The notes: a model not told the origin generated them from the sequence alone. A stretch of DNA of 64,000 nucleotides from Halichondria panicea (GCF_963675165.1 NC_087391.1:5488126-5552125), one strand, 5' to 3'; shown: positions 12,426-31,166, counted from the stretch's first letter. Numbers and translations: made by a program.

Positions 12426-14468
12426 CTAAGCTGAGTATGGCCGTGGTTTCAGCATTGACAATTTTTGCCTGATAATCACAAGAATATCTGCTATTGGTTT
12501 TTGTGTTCTTAATAAACTTTCACATTCACGAAGTTGATCGAATATGTTCTCCATGACTATCCGTTTCTTTTCAACCCTTAGTTCGTTCAATTCGATTTCC
12601 CGTTTAGCCTTCAGGCCTTTTATTTCTGCCTCTTTATCTTTCACTTGCTTAGCTAAATCATTTTCCACAATATCTCTGTTTGCTTTAAGCCATAATTCCT
12701 CTTCCTTCCTTGCTTCTTGCTCAAGCGATTGTATGTACTCCTTTAGATGTTCTTTTTCTCGCTGGTAGGTATCAGTAAGACGCTTGTGCAGGTTCATAAC
12801 AACTGAAAACTGGGCTTTATACTCGTCAACATTGCCATATTTTATTTTCTCGACTATTTTTCCGAGTAGTTCATCCAATTCATCAACAACATGCATCTCA
12901 TCGTAGACATCTTCGCTTGGTGTGCGCCGCTGCCCCACTGGCAGTCGGCGAGAAGTTTGAAGGCTTGTTTTCTTGGCAGAATTCTTAGACAATTGCGGAA
13001 TAATGGTGTACTCTGGTACTGTTTGTTGGTAGGAAGTGGAATCAAGCTCAGGTTCTACTGGGCCCTCACTACTGGCATGTCTGTTAAAAGGCACTTTATT
13101 GCTCATACTCTTTGCAAAAGTTGTATTAGTTGAGCCTAGAATAGGTTCTAATGGTGTAAATCCATAAAGTGGTTGGTCTTTAAAAACGTGACTGTTTTCC
13201 AAACTATATGAAGCATTGCCTTCAACATTGTTTTGTGTAGTCATGCTGTTTAAAACAGTTTGTGTTTGCGAGTTTATACTAATGGCAGATATTCCAATCT
13301 CTTTGAAATATGATTCTTTAGAAGAAAATAGTGGGACAATCTGATCCGCAATAGCTGGAGAAATTATAAAGTGCAGTTCTACACAACCCTCTTTTATTGA
13401 TTCAAGCTGTAACGCTGATGGTTGTAGGCCCAGCACGTCAGCAAAACTGTCTCGGATGCGCTTTGTGTCCCCTAATGTGGTTATATCCTCTGTGCACTTT
13501 AAAACTAACACTTTTGCAGCTGGACGCGATTCAGAATGAAAGAACTTAGAAGGTATCTCAAACACACTCCTCTTACAGAAATCGGTGAGTTTACAAACGT
13601 ATTTGCTTAGGTTATCACGATCTTTATCTGTTCCATATTGGTTTATTAGTATTTCAACGATTTGGTAGTTGAAGAATGATATGTAACTACGAAGAATAGT
13701 GAACACCTCTGATACACTTGTTGCTGCTTGAATTTTTTGGTAATCTTGTATGTCGAGTAGTTTTACACCAATATTATTTCTAAACGCTTCAAGGCTAAGA
13801 ACAGAATCCTTTACTTTGCATATATCCACCCTTCCATCCAGTGAGTCTCTGATTCCCACTGTGAAGTTAGAGTAAGCAACAATAATCTTCCTTGTTTCAG
13901 AATTGAGCCTTGCTTCCAAATCAATTCTTTCATGTGTACTGAGATGTGAAGTAATAAGGAATGGAAACTGTCTATTTTGTTTTTTCGGGCAGCCTTCAAC
14001 AGAAAAGTATTGATTAAGTGTACACTCGCCACAGTATGGGCATGCAAAACTATCTGTGATATTAATTGGTTTCTCATCAGCAACTGCCAGGGGTGTATGT
14101 AGTTGTTTATCGTTTGTCTCATCAACAATCGCCAGAGGTTTAAGTTCACCGTATAAAGTATCTTCAAGTATTTTCGTGAGTTTTTGTGTCCAAGGATTGT
14201 ATTGCTTAACTATCTTACAGAATCCATAGTAGACTGAAGTATCGTATTCTATTTGGGATAGCAAAGAATCTGCCACTTTTTGCGCTCTTTCCTCTTCTGG
14301 TCTCGAGCTGTTTCTAGAAAAGTTGCGAACAGATTGTGGTATGTAACCATTGGCAAAGCATTTATCGCAGATTGAACCAAGTTCTTGTTTCATATAATGA
14401 ACAATTTCTCCATAGCACTTTTTAAAAGTTGAATACTCAGGAGTGGTAGTGGAGCCTTTAGTAGCCAT
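12426..14468 (-). CDS. Death-fold-like and coiled-coil protein, paralog 1 (680 aa)
   Basis: Single-exon gene. Residues about 10-110 are helical with spacing reminiscent of CARD/death-fold domains (YSTFKKCYGEIVHYMKQEL ... ILEDTL), inferred only. Around residues 143-160 is a Cys cluster CPYCGEC...GCPKK, possibly metal-binding. Residues about 235-390 resemble a module I associate with sponge death-fold proteins (EVFTILRSYISFFNYQIVE, then ESIKEGCVELHFIISPAIAD). Residues about 460-680 contain a linker with EPELDSTSYQQ and a long charged coiled coil ending QKPIADILVIIRQKLSML. This last part is shared with the neighbour at 16376-17695, while the first about 440 residues are not. It converges on MRPS10. 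Function unknown; a signalling adaptor or immune scaffold is conceivable. Confidence 0.75.
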   Translation of the reverse strand: MATKGSTTTPEYSTFKKCYGEIVHYMKQELGSICDKCFANGYIPQSVRNFSRNSSRPEEERAQKVADSLLSQIEYDTSVYYGFCKIVKQYNPWTQKLTKILEDTLYGELKPLAIVDETNDKQLHTPLAVADEKPINITDSFACPYCGECTLNQYFSVEGCPKKQNRQFPFLITSHLSTHERIDLEARLNSETRKIIVAYSNFTVGIRDSLDGRVDICKVKDSVLSLEAFRNNIGVKLLDIQDYQKIQAATSVSEVFTILRSYISFFNYQIVEILINQYGTDKDRDNLSKYVCKLTDFCKRSVFEIPSKFFHSESRPAAKVLVLKCTEDITTLGDTKRIRDSFADVLGLQPSALQLESIKEGCVELHFIISPAIADQIVPLFSSKESYFKEIGISAISINSQTQTVLNSMTTQNNVEGNASYSLENSHVFKDQPLYGFTPLEPILGSTNTTFAKSMSNKVPFNRHASSEGPVEPELDSTSYQQTVPEYTIIPQLSKNSAKKTSLQTSRRLPVGQRRTPSEDVYDEMHVVDELDELLGKIVEKIKYGNVDEYKAQFSVVMNLHKRLTDTYQREKEHLKEYIQSLEQEARKEEELWLKANRDIVENDLAKQVKDKEAEIKGLKAKREIELNELRVEKKRIVMENIFDQLRECESLLRTQKPIADILVIIRQKLSMLKPRPYSA

Positions 14469-15607
14469 GCTGGTAACTGTTCACTTAATTGTTCTTTATA
14501 ATAGGGCGTAGCTTGTGTTGTGTGTTGTTATTATGCCTCGAGGCGTAGCCGCACGAGGGATACGGTAAAGCTGACTGTGTTGTGTGTGTCTGTGTGTCTG
14601 TTCCAGCTGTAACTGCTCAACGGTTGCAATGCGACGAAAACTAACAGCTTCTATAGGCTTCTAGCCACGTTCTCTTGGATTTTGATTCGTGGATTAGCAA
14701 ACTAAAGCTTCTTTCTCGAGTTATGGCTAGTTTGACTCACATTGAAGGCTGTTGCAGTCTCTTCAGAATCTTTCATAGCATCATCTGTCCGCACATACTT
14801 TCTATTCAACATATGAGTTAGCCGTGCACTAAAGCGCTAGCTTTTTGTTAGCTACAAGACTCAGAAAATATCTGTTAAAACAGCTAGCTAGCAGTAGCCA
14901 TTGATCTGTTTGGACACACCCTTTATTATTCCTGTGGATGTAATGCGCATGCGCGCTCATTCCCCACGTGTGAGAAACCAAGATCCAGATCCAGATCCTC
15001 CTGGCAGAATCATCTTTGTCTTGAGGGCCTGGTAAGCCACAAAACACTACCATATTACAATATAGATAACAATATGCATGTACACAGGTCTGATATTATA
15101 TACACTGAACTACAGATCCTGGAAGAATCAATTTTCTTCTTTCTTGAGGTCCTGGTAAGCCACATAATACAATAAATAACAACAATAGATGCATATAAAT
15201 AAGTCTTTTCTTCTCAGTGACTTTATATAGGTAAGCTAACTTTAATTTGAATGTGTGTGTGTGTGATATTCATGATTATATTGCATTGCCAGATTGTCAT
15301 AGCTACAGCACTGGGCTAGCTATGTGAATGTTGTTAGTGCATGCAGTAGACAGGGAACTAGCTAATTGTGTGCTGTGCCCACCCAAGGAGGTGTAGGAGG
15401 TTCCTATGAATATACAACTTGTCATCATGTCATCTTTTAAATTGGGCATAATAATTATAGATTCTGGATCAAGTCATGTGAGTTATGATTCAATGTATAC
15501 ATGTACACAATTTTAAACAACTGATTAACATAGCTGCAATACTATAAATGAGAACACAGTGACACAATAACTCAATACACAACGCTATAAAGCTACGGAG
15601 TGTGTGA
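14469..15607. other. Intergenic segment of duplication unit 1
   Basis: No supported gene. A block with GCCTCGAGGCGTAGCCGCAC at about 14534 followed by CGAGGGATACGG looks like part of a dispersed repeat. Two related short stretches containing AGATCCTGGAAGAATC-like text (about 14985-15050 and 15110-15160) repeat each other imperfectly. Much of this has no counterpart in duplication unit 2. Confidence 0.45.
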
Positions 15608-15699
15608 TCAGTTAACATCCGGTCCTGCACCGACAGCCTTCTTGATATTGAGCAACATGGTCGTTGTCCAGGCATCCAGTCGAGAGATGGAGTCATAAC
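15608..15699 (-). pseudogene. Copy of the last alpha-SNAP exon
   Basis: Nearly identical to the alpha-SNAP terminal exon at 17999-18097, including the stop codon. It lacks 7 nt at its 5' edge (TCATAACCTGC versus TCATAGTTAGTCACCTGC), so it is out of register. No other SNAP exons flank it. It marks the left part of the tandem-duplication junction. Confidence 0.88.
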
Positions 15700-15864
15700 C
15701 TGCACAGCAGGGGAGGGGAAGGGATACAACAGTACAAACACACATGATATAGCTACACCAAGTAGCTACTGAATGCTAATGCTAATGTAAAGGTAGCTGA
15801 TACTATATATTCTATATTAATGCATATCTGCAATAATGATAACATAACTTATCCCTCCTTGCAG

Positions 15865-16322
15865 AGTTGCCCTGCCCACTCATATACAGAAGTTCACTGT
15901 TCTCAAGTCACCACACATCTACAAGAAGCACCGTGTTCAGTACGAGATACGCACACACGCTCGACTCATGCAGGTCAAGAGGATCACTGGCACCACGGCC
16001 GATATATTCCTGGAGTACATTCAGAGGAGCTTGCCCGAGGGCGTTAATATGAGCGTGTATCAGGTGAGGGACAATGAGTCACATAAGAGCATAGTCTAAT
16101 TGTGACTATAGATATTAAATGCATAAATTGACTGAGCGTGTTGTATTTGTACAGATAATTTATCTCAAGGCTAGGCTATGATACATACAGGGGTAATGTA
16201 CATGCAGTGACGTTGTTCTCGTTTATTATCCACAGGAGAGGTTGGATCTACTGCCCTCTCTGCTGATAAACAAGCAAGATACAAAAGATGAGGATACAAA
16301 GAAAACAAAAAGACATAAGTGA
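15865..16322 (+). pseudogene. Copy of MRPS10 exons 5 and 6
   Basis: Exon 5 copy (15865-16063, 199 nt) and exon 6 copy (16236-16322, 87 nt) have exactly the lengths of the MRPS10 originals, with splice sites and intron retained and only a few substitutions (for example Asn to Ser and Val to Asp). Exons 1-4 are absent, so on its own this is a 3' fragment. It could be used only if spliced from the upstream MRPS10 transcript. Confidence 0.9.
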
Positions 16323-16375
16323 AATGTACTGTCTCTATGAACCACTAGCTACTGTAGTCATTCATGTTCTTGGAA

Positions 16376-17695
16376 CTAAGTTGAGTATGGCCGTTTCCTC
16401 AGCATTGACAATTTTTGCCTGATAATCACAAGAATATCTGCTATTGGTTTTTGTGTTCCTAATAAGCTTTCACATTCACGAAGTTGATCGTATGTTTCCT
16501 TTACAACTGTCTGTTTGCTTTCAACTCGTAGTTTGTCCAATTCGTATGTAGCCTTTTCTAGTTTAGCCTTTAGGCTATCTTGTTCAGCCTTCAGGCTATC
16601 TTGTTCAGCCTTCAGGCCTTCTATTTCTGCCTCTTTGTCTTTCAGTTGCTTAGCTACATCACTTTCCACAAAATCTTTGTTTGCTTTGAGCCGTAATTCT
16701 TCTTCGTCCCTAATTGCTTCTTGCTTGAGCCGTAATTCTTCTTTGTCCCTAATTGCTTCTTGCTTGAGCCGTAATTCTTCTTCGTCCCTTGCTTTTTGCT
16801 CGAGCCGTTGCATGTTTTTCTTTAGCTGCTCTATTTTATGCTGATAGAGCTTAGCAAGACGCTTGTAACTGTTTTTAACAACTGAAAAGTGCGTATCAAT
16901 ATCGGCATGATTCTCTTCCACTATCATTATTTTTCCTAGTGCTTCGTCCAATTCATCAATAACGTTAATGTCATCATAGACATCTTCGATTGGTGTGCGC
17001 CACTGCCCCTCCACTAACAGTCGACGGGAAGTTGGACAACTTGGTATTGATGTGGCAACAACTTCTAAATGCTGAGACGGTTGGGGAATAATTGTGTGCT
17101 CTGGTATACTGGCTTCTACTGGTTGTTGGTAGGAATAGGAATCGAGCTCAGGTTCTGCTGGGCTCTCATCACTGATACGTCTGTTGGAAGGTGAACCAGG
17201 AATTGTGTTAAGAAGACGTGTCGGTTGAGTTTTGCTTATAATTCTTTTCCCATATTGAAACACACCTGCCTTCGATGATACTGATGATCCTGAGCCTGGG
17301 TCACTGCGGGTGCGCGATATGGGGATCCTGGTTTGGGGTCTCTTTTTAGCTGCTCGTTTGCCTTTGTCTTGTTCAGTGCTTCTTTGTAAGCTATGCAATT
17401 CCTTTTTAACATAGTGTATTATGTTACTAGTGTCAAAGAATTGGTTGAGAGCTCCAAGTATTCCTAAAAAGTTTTCTTCACTTTCAGGCAATTTTTCTCT
17501 CAAAATTTTCTTAAGGGTTACAGCTTTGGCATTCTTGTCTGGAGTTGAAAGCAATGCTTTCTGTGCCTCTGAGAGGTAGGTTTGGAGCAGATTCACGACT
17601 TTATCTGGCTCTGCGTCGACAACACTTTTAAAATAGCTTTTATATCTTTTGTAGAGCTTGTTTAATAAAATTGTTTTACTAGCACTGGCAGCCAT
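16376..17695 (-). CDS. Coiled-coil protein with different N-terminal helical domain, paralog 2
   Basis: Single exon, 439 residues from the ATG at 17695 (MAASASK); in-frame upstream ATGs at 17731 and 17740 would add up to 15 residues. Residues about 1-110 form a Lys/Leu-rich helical region (LNKLYKRYKSYFKSVVDAEP ... LPESEENFLGILGALNQFF) of possible death-fold type, unlike paralog 1. From EPELDSYSYQQPV onward it aligns with paralog 1: VYDDINVIDELDEALGKI, the coiled coil, and the end QKPIADILVIIRQKLSML. The coiled coil has an internal 14-residue repeat (EELRLKQEAIRDEE) in about three copies. The gene follows the copied MRPS10 exons at the same spacing as paralog 1. Function unknown. Confidence 0.75.
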   Translation of the reverse strand: MAASASKTILLNKLYKRYKSYFKSVVDAEPDKVVNLLQTYLSEAQKALLSTPDKNAKAVTLKKILREKLPESEENFLGILGALNQFFDTSNIIHYVKKELHSLQRSTEQDKGKRAAKKRPQTRIPISRTRSDPGSGSSVSSKAGVFQYGKRIISKTQPTRLLNTIPGSPSNRRISDESPAEPELDSYSYQQPVEASIPEHTIIPQPSQHLEVVATSIPSCPTSRRLLVEGQWRTPIEDVYDDINVIDELDEALGKIMIVEENHADIDTHFSVVKNSYKRLAKLYQHKIEQLKKNMQRLEQKARDEEELRLKQEAIRDKEELRLKQEAIRDEEELRLKANKDFVESDVAKQLKDKEAEIEGLKAEQDSLKAEQDSLKAKLEKATYELDKLRVESKQTVVKETYDQLRECESLLGTQKPIADILVIIRQKLSMLRKRPYST

Positions 17696-17998
17696 TGTTT
17701 TATTGACATCAAGTTTACTGTTTGTATGCATATCATGCATGTGTGTCTCATGTATGTGGAAGGATGCACCTTCAATATTAGCACTATTGACAGATGTGGG
17801 AGTCCTGTGAATAGATTTGTCACTCTAAAAGAATTTGCTTGCTTGACTAATGAATAATCCATCACTGGTTCACATCATTAGTGCAGTCACAATTATTATG
17901 CACAATTAGAAACAACATGGAGCAGTACTATAAATCAGAATACAGTGACACAATAACTCAACTCAATACACAATTCTATAAAGCTACAGAGTGTGTGA

Positions 17999-20747
17999 TC
18001 AGTTAACATCCGGCCCTGCACTGACAGCCTTCTTGATATTGAGCAACATGGCCGTTGTCCAGGCATCCAGTCGAGAGATGGAGTCATAGTTAGTCACCTG
18101 CATGAGGAGGGGAGGGGAGGGGAGGTGGGGGTACCATCATGTCAGTGAACACAATAGTTATAACAACAATGTAAACAACTACTGTGTGTCATTAAACACT
18201 GAGAATGTAACTTAGCACACAGAACACTCCCAATGAGACATTTATCCACTTATAATTATAATTAACACAATGATATAGCTACATGTGCTTACAATGTCAG
18301 CAAACTTGTCTGTGTCCTCCTCCTCCACTGTAACTAGTAGGTCCTGCAGAGGAAACACTCAGTATCAACCAAGTGCCATTACATACATACACATACTGTA
18401 CTGTACTATACACACTGTAAACTCACTGAGATCAGCTTTAGTTCTCTGGAGCCCTCAAAGCCAGGGTGGAGTTGTCTGTAGCGAATGGTGGCATCCTGTG
18501 TAGTGTGTGTGGGGTGAGAGGGGTGTGTGTGAGGGAGGTGGGGAGTGGGTGTGAGGGGGTGGGTTACATAGACAAAACTACTGAAAACAATAAGGCAGCT
18601 TTCCAAGACAAGATATCAACAACATCAACAGCTGGACTATACACACACATTCCTGAGAGGCCTTCCCCACACACACACACGCCCACACACACACACACAC
18701 ACACACAATCCATTGCTTACCCTGGCATCGCCTGGACTGATGCAGAAGTTACAGAGAGAGGCTTTAAAGAAGTAGTCCTTCGCAGCATACTTGAGCAGTG
18801 TGTTAGTGAGAGAGTTGATGCCAATCTAAACAATGTGTGTGTACATACAGTCAGGTATGCCTTCATTATCTCAATGGCAGTAGACTCACTTCTTCAAACA
18901 GTTCAGCTGCCTTCTTATAGTTCTGCATGGTGGCTGACATGTGAGCCACCTTCAGTAGAGCTTTGTTTGAAGACCTGTAGCAGTAGAGAAGTGAGGTCAC
19001 AACTACCCATACAATACATACACGACTGTACATCCGTATACTAAATTTGTGGGTGGTTGATTGTTAAAACTTGATGCTATAAAAATTATTTCTGCACAAC
19101 AAGGACAACGACAACAGTACACACAGCTGCCAACGTACGAGATTGCATCCTCTCCTTTGTAGAAGTCCGAGGCCTGCTCGTAATGAGTGATAGCTTGTTC
19201 ATAGTCCTGTACCTCCGTCTCAAATATATCTGCCACTGTGTTGTGGTAACGTGCCGCCAGGCTGAACCGTCCCTGTGTGTGTGGGGGTGTATGTGTGTGT
19301 ATGGGTGCGTGTGTGTGTGTGTGGGTGGTGTGGGGTGTGTGAAGCGTGCCCCTCAGATATATTTATCAAGGCTCACCATATCAGTGTATATCTCGACTGC
19401 CTTCAGATAACACTCAGTGGCCTCTGCAATGGAAACACAACAATCACAATACCCACCCCCTCAATCACAATACCCACCCCCTCAATCACAATACCCACTT
19501 CCTCCAGTAGCTGGAGGGAACAATACTAGTTCCCAGTATAGTACATGCTGTATTAATATGATGTGTGGGAGTACACCATACTCCATTGACTGTCTGTCAC
19601 TCATGATGGCACTAATACAGGCTCTGCTCAGACATGAAGCATAGTCTCAAGAGAGGCACTTATAGACACACCCTAACATTCCACATCAGCCTACAGTCTA
19701 TTAACTATAACACTAGTCTACTCAGTGTAGACCACCCAGCCAGTGTACCTGTAGCATCGTCCTTCTTGAGCACCTGACCTGCCTCCACTAGCGTGCTGGC
19801 TGCCTCGTGCTTAACGTCCAGTTCAATATGGATCTGAGCAGCACGTCTAAACGCCTCACCAGCAGCTGTGCCAGGGAGGAGAGTAGTCAGAGCAGTGCAT
19901 GCACAATGTATGGAGTAGAGAGTGGTCACGTCAATATCAATGCTTTCTGTAGTTTTTAAAAGCCTCAAATTATTTTTCATCAAAACTGAATTTTCTACAC
20001 ACAGATACTCTCACTGACCTTTGTACCTCTTGCCGACCTTGTAGGCATTGGCTGCCCTCACGAAGAGGTCAGCTGCCTCCTCCTTCTTAACAGTGCCACT
20101 CCTACAGTGGGGACACAATGGATAGTTACAAGTACATTGAACAAACACTCCTTATACTATTACAATAAGTAACACAAGGATAGAGTGAGGATATAATTAT
20201 AAGGGAAGAAAATAAGTACGTTCACAGTGTAGCCACTCACCCAAATATACTTCCAAAGAAGCCCTGGGATGACTTGAGCTTCTTCTCTGCTTGTTCTATG
20301 AACTCTCTGGCCTTCTTGTCCTGAGGGCCATCAGGGGGCGTGGCCTTAGCTGCAGGGGGTTTCCCCTGCGACGAGGGGGTGGTCTTAGGCTTTGCTGAAG
20401 CAGCTGCAGGAGGGGACTGTTTCGGCTCTGGCTGTGTGGGTTCCGGCTGTGTTTGAGAGGGCGGGGCCTCACTCTTTGTGGGGTCATCTGGAGGGAATGA
20501 GTAATGAGATATGATCAACAAACACATAATTATTAATTCTATACGTCCAAGCGTACAAACAGTTCACAGTAGCTACACTGATGCTAGGTGGCTAACCTTG
20601 TGATGTTTGTGTGTCCTCGGGTGTGTGGGATGATTCCTGCTCAGTGGGTGTGGTCTCGGGAGGGTCGGTGGAGACTGGGATAGCTCCGGAGAACCCATTC
20701 TCTACTGATGATTCCTCCACTGGTGGTTCAGACTGGAGATCCGACAT
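17999..20747 (-). CDS. NAPA: Alpha/beta-SNAP, NSF attachment protein with N-terminal extension
   Basis: Adaptor that recruits the NSF ATPase to SNARE complexes for disassembly after membrane fusion. Eleven exons on the minus strand (20597-20747, 20241-20487, 20019-20101, 19749-19865, 19377-19423, 19139-19272, 18890-18974, 18721-18825, 18427-18495, 18293-18343, 17999-18097) give 395 residues; animal alpha-SNAP is about 295. The conserved part starts at EFIEQAEKKLKSSQGFFGSI and keeps the TPR-like helices (EAADLFVRAANAYK, IFETEVQDYEQAITHYEQA) and the end YDSISRLDAWTTAMLLNIKK. The first about 110 residues are extra: acidic, Ser/Thr/Pro-rich, then PPAAASAKPKTTPS-type sequence, encoded by exons 1-2. 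The start is the only upstream ATG in frame with exon 2. Confidence 0.93.
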
Positions 20748-21501
20748 TACAGTAGTTTAGTAATGAGGAACTATTGGGTAACCTGTGGCATGAGTGGGAG
20801 TAGGATATGGATCAGTTGCGTCGGTATGAATGGGTCCAGGTATAAGAGGTTGTGTGTAGTAAAGTGCACTGTGTGTTCATACGTCTAGATAGATGCAATC
20901 AAAGTATTCGATATCAGTATTGACAGTTTTACGGCATTACTAGCTATCACGGTATTAATATTAAAGTAAATGTATCGTATCGACATCAATAGCAGCCAGC
21001 CAGTGACAACCACACTAGAGGCTCTCTGATGGACCCCCACGTATCATGACATGTACTGTGTCTTGTGTATGGCTATGTCAACTCACTGCAGAGCTAGAGC
21101 TAGAGAGAAGGGCTTGACAGACTTGGGTAGCTTCCTTTTAAAGTGTACAATAGACCATAGATATATAGTGGTAGACACACCCCAGTTTGCTGATGAGGCA
21201 GATTAATTTACACGTGACATCAACAGTGGAGGAAGCTAAGACGACCTCTCCACTGTACTACAGCTAGCTAGCTAGCTTGACTGACTACTGGTCGGCTTTT
21301 TGTGTTCACTGGTCGCATTCTGATCTTGCACTGTATAAAGGTGTGTTACAACTCAACAAGTGCACAGCCGAATCGTACAATGTATGAATGTGTGTGCGTG
21401 TAGCGTCAACCTTTAACTACCACCCCCCCACAGTACACACACACACACCACACACACACACCACACACACACACACACGTGCATGCATGCAGGTTTGTGT
21501 G
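20748..21501. other. Divergent intergenic region between alpha-SNAP and NTPDase
   Basis: Both genes are transcribed away from here, so it should hold both promoters. No clear TATA box was found. A CA-rich stretch at 21432-21478 precedes the NTPDase start. Confidence 0.5.
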
Positions 21502-28759
<7,258 letters not shown>

Positions 28760-29109
28760 TCTGAGTGTTGTGTAAAGTGTTTTGTAATTTTTCTAATAAT
28801 TATGCACCGTATGTTGTTCTTATTACACAATGGCCTCATTTGAACAAATCTCTCTAATATAATTTGTATACACCGGCCGTGCACATGTTACAGGTGGAAG
28901 ACTTTTTGTGTGTATTATATTATACACTGTTTTAACTGTGACACTCTCAATAAGTAATTATAGGGATAATAAAGAATCATGAATTGCAGGATAAATGGTT
29001 GTGAAAAAAAAAATCTCATTTGGGAGTATGATAATATATATGTGAACGAGAGAAAGAGAATAAATGAAACAACAGTTTGGACAGGTTAAATAATAAAGTT
29101 CATGTTTTC
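28760..29109. other. Convergent 3' region between NTPDase and TDRD9 duplicate block 2
   Basis: No gene. The stretch 28880-29109 (GGATAATAAAGAATCATGAA and flanks) is repeated at 43650-43901 downstream of the functional TDRD9 stop codon. It therefore represents the TDRD9 3' flank, duplicated with the gene. Confidence 0.7.
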
Positions 29110-29344
29110 AGTTCTAGTTTGCTGAGCTCCTCCCTGCTAAGTCCAGCTGCAGGTCATCACTGAACAATCTCTCCTCACACACTCTGTGCTTCACTGTGCT
29201 TCTACAATTAGACACAAGGTAGGCTAAGATCCCAGCCAGTAGCTGTATACAGCCAGACTCACCTGTGCAGGGGATACAAGCGGTGTACAAGGGGGATTCC
29301 CCAACATGTCTAGAATACATCATCACCTAACAGTTTAGTCATGC

Positions 29345-29630
29345 GGAAGCCATACCTAAAAGTGGCTGATAAGTGTTTGTAGTGAGATCACACGGCTGCA
29401 CCGCTAGCTAAAATATTTGATCATGTGGTCTAGCCGCTAAGAAAACCACTTATCCAATGCAAACAACCACTTAGACAGCTGCACAAGTAGCTCATGTGTA
29501 ATTTGCCAGACGCTACCTCCGGGATGAAACGATTGGCTTGTGAGATTACTAACAAATAGGCTCTAGCAAATACAACCCTTTTCACCTCACTTGAAATGCA
29601 AATTTTATTAGAAAGTCAACTATAGGCTCT
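29345..29630. other. Non-coding segment downstream of exon 19 remnant
   Basis: Related to 35800-36110 and 46680-46985 (shared GTGGCTGATAAGTGTTTGTA, then CACTTATCCAATG). Intron sequence of the TDRD9 duplications; nothing else is seen. Confidence 0.6.
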
Positions 29631-29637
29631 GTACACT

Positions 29638-30050
29638 AGCTACAGTGTACACAGTGGGATCACACTATAGGCTCTGTACACTAGCTACAGTGTACACAGT
29701 GGGAACACACTATAGGCTCTGTACGCTAGCTACAGTGTGCACAGTGGGACCACACTATAGGCTCTGTACACTAGCTACAGTGTACACAGTGGGAACACAC
29801 TATAGGCTCTGTACACTAGCTACAGTGTACACAGTGGGACAACACTGTAGGCTCTGTACCGTGGCACTAGCTACAGTGTACACAGTGGGAACACACTATA
29901 GGCTCTGTACACTAGCTACAGTGTACACAGTGGGACCACACTATAGGCTCTGTACACTAGCTACAGTGTACACAGTGGGACCACACTATAGGCTCTGTAC
30001 ACTAGCTACAGTGTACACAGTGGTACCACACTACTGTAGGCTTTGTACAC
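29638..30050. repeat. 45-bp minisatellite, about 9 copies
   Basis: Unit begins CACTATAGGCTCTGTACACT and continues AGCTACAGTGTACACAGTGG plus 5 nt. Each unit contains TGTACACT-AGCTAC-AGTGTACA, an 8-bp inverted repeat. It lies in the intron directly after TDRD9 exon 18; the same repeat follows the other two copies of exon 18 with different copy numbers. Confidence 0.95.
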
Positions 30051-31166
30051 ACTTGAGGTAAACTAAGATAGCGTATTCAGCTTTTTGCCTCACCTGAATC
30101 ATGAGGTATTTGCTCATTGTGAGTTGCTTGAACCTGTCGTTTGCCTCAGCTGACCACTTGCCATCAGATGAGCTCTGAATGGTGGGTTTGACGGACGTGA
30201 GGAAACACTCGATGGCCTGCATATCGAGCTCTGTGTCACTGGAGGAGAGCTCACACAGTACACCAGTATTCACCATCTCCACGTTACCGTAGTCCACAAA
30301 TACCACATGGGCATACACCTGTGAGGGTGTGTGTGGGTGGTGTGAGGAGTGGATATATAGACATGTGAGTGTGTGGGTGTAAGGGGTGGTGTGAGGAGTG
30401 GGTATAGACATTTGAGGGTGTGGGTGGTGTGACGTTGTGAGGGTGTGGGTGGTACGTACCTCATTTGTCTCCTCGACGACCTCCATGCCAACGACCTTTG
30501 CCCGATAAAACAGCCCGTCCTCAGAGAAAGGGGCAAGACAGAACATGCCCTCCATCTTGGCTGGGGGACAAAGGAGCGGCTTCAGACTACGAGTGTTGAT
30601 ACTGTCCAGTAGCCGTCTCATGTTCGTCGTGGCAACCTGGTCGGCCAACTGGGCCCAGAAGTGGCCAGCATCAATGTACTGCAAGATAGGTCAGTATACA
30701 ACATGGCTTTAAAGTAACAAGGTCAAACAAGAACAAGAGCAATCAAATTACAATAATCAGTCAAAATAGGTTTTCTTATACACTTAATGCACATACCGAA
30801 TAATTTGCTGGTGAAAAAACTTTGTTAATTATAGACAAATCAGCAGAAAAGTTGACATTTTTCGATCGAACTATTGCGTTCTGGCAAGGATCGTGTTGTG
30901 TCATTACTTGTTGCAAAGTGATCAACGCTTGCTGAGTTCGCATATGTTTGATGCTCACAAAACATTCTAGTAATACGGTATCACAATTTTTTGCTATTAC
31001 AAACAGGGAAATCTTGTTATTGTCAAGTGTATAATTATTATACAAACACGGAATTCTTCATTTATTGTCTAGTGACGTGGATATTATACAAACACGAAAA
31101 TCTATCCGTTTCTATCACCTCTACCGTGTCATGTTATGTGTGGGTGTTTCAAGTGCAAACTAAGTC

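Noticed and set aside
14534-14580. tRNA-like sequence (GCCTCGAGGCGTAGCCGCAC...)
   Set aside because: No cloverleaf could be drawn and no B-box-like GGTTCGAATCC was found; treated as a dispersed repeat fragment.
18466-19044. 192-residue plus-strand open frame across alpha-SNAP
   Set aside because: Antisense shadow crossing several well-supported SNAP exons and introns.
29638-30061. Repeat protein open frames over the 45-bp minisatellite (also 47532-47894)
   Set aside because: The period is a multiple of three and stop-free by chance; no start context, splice signals or flanking domain.
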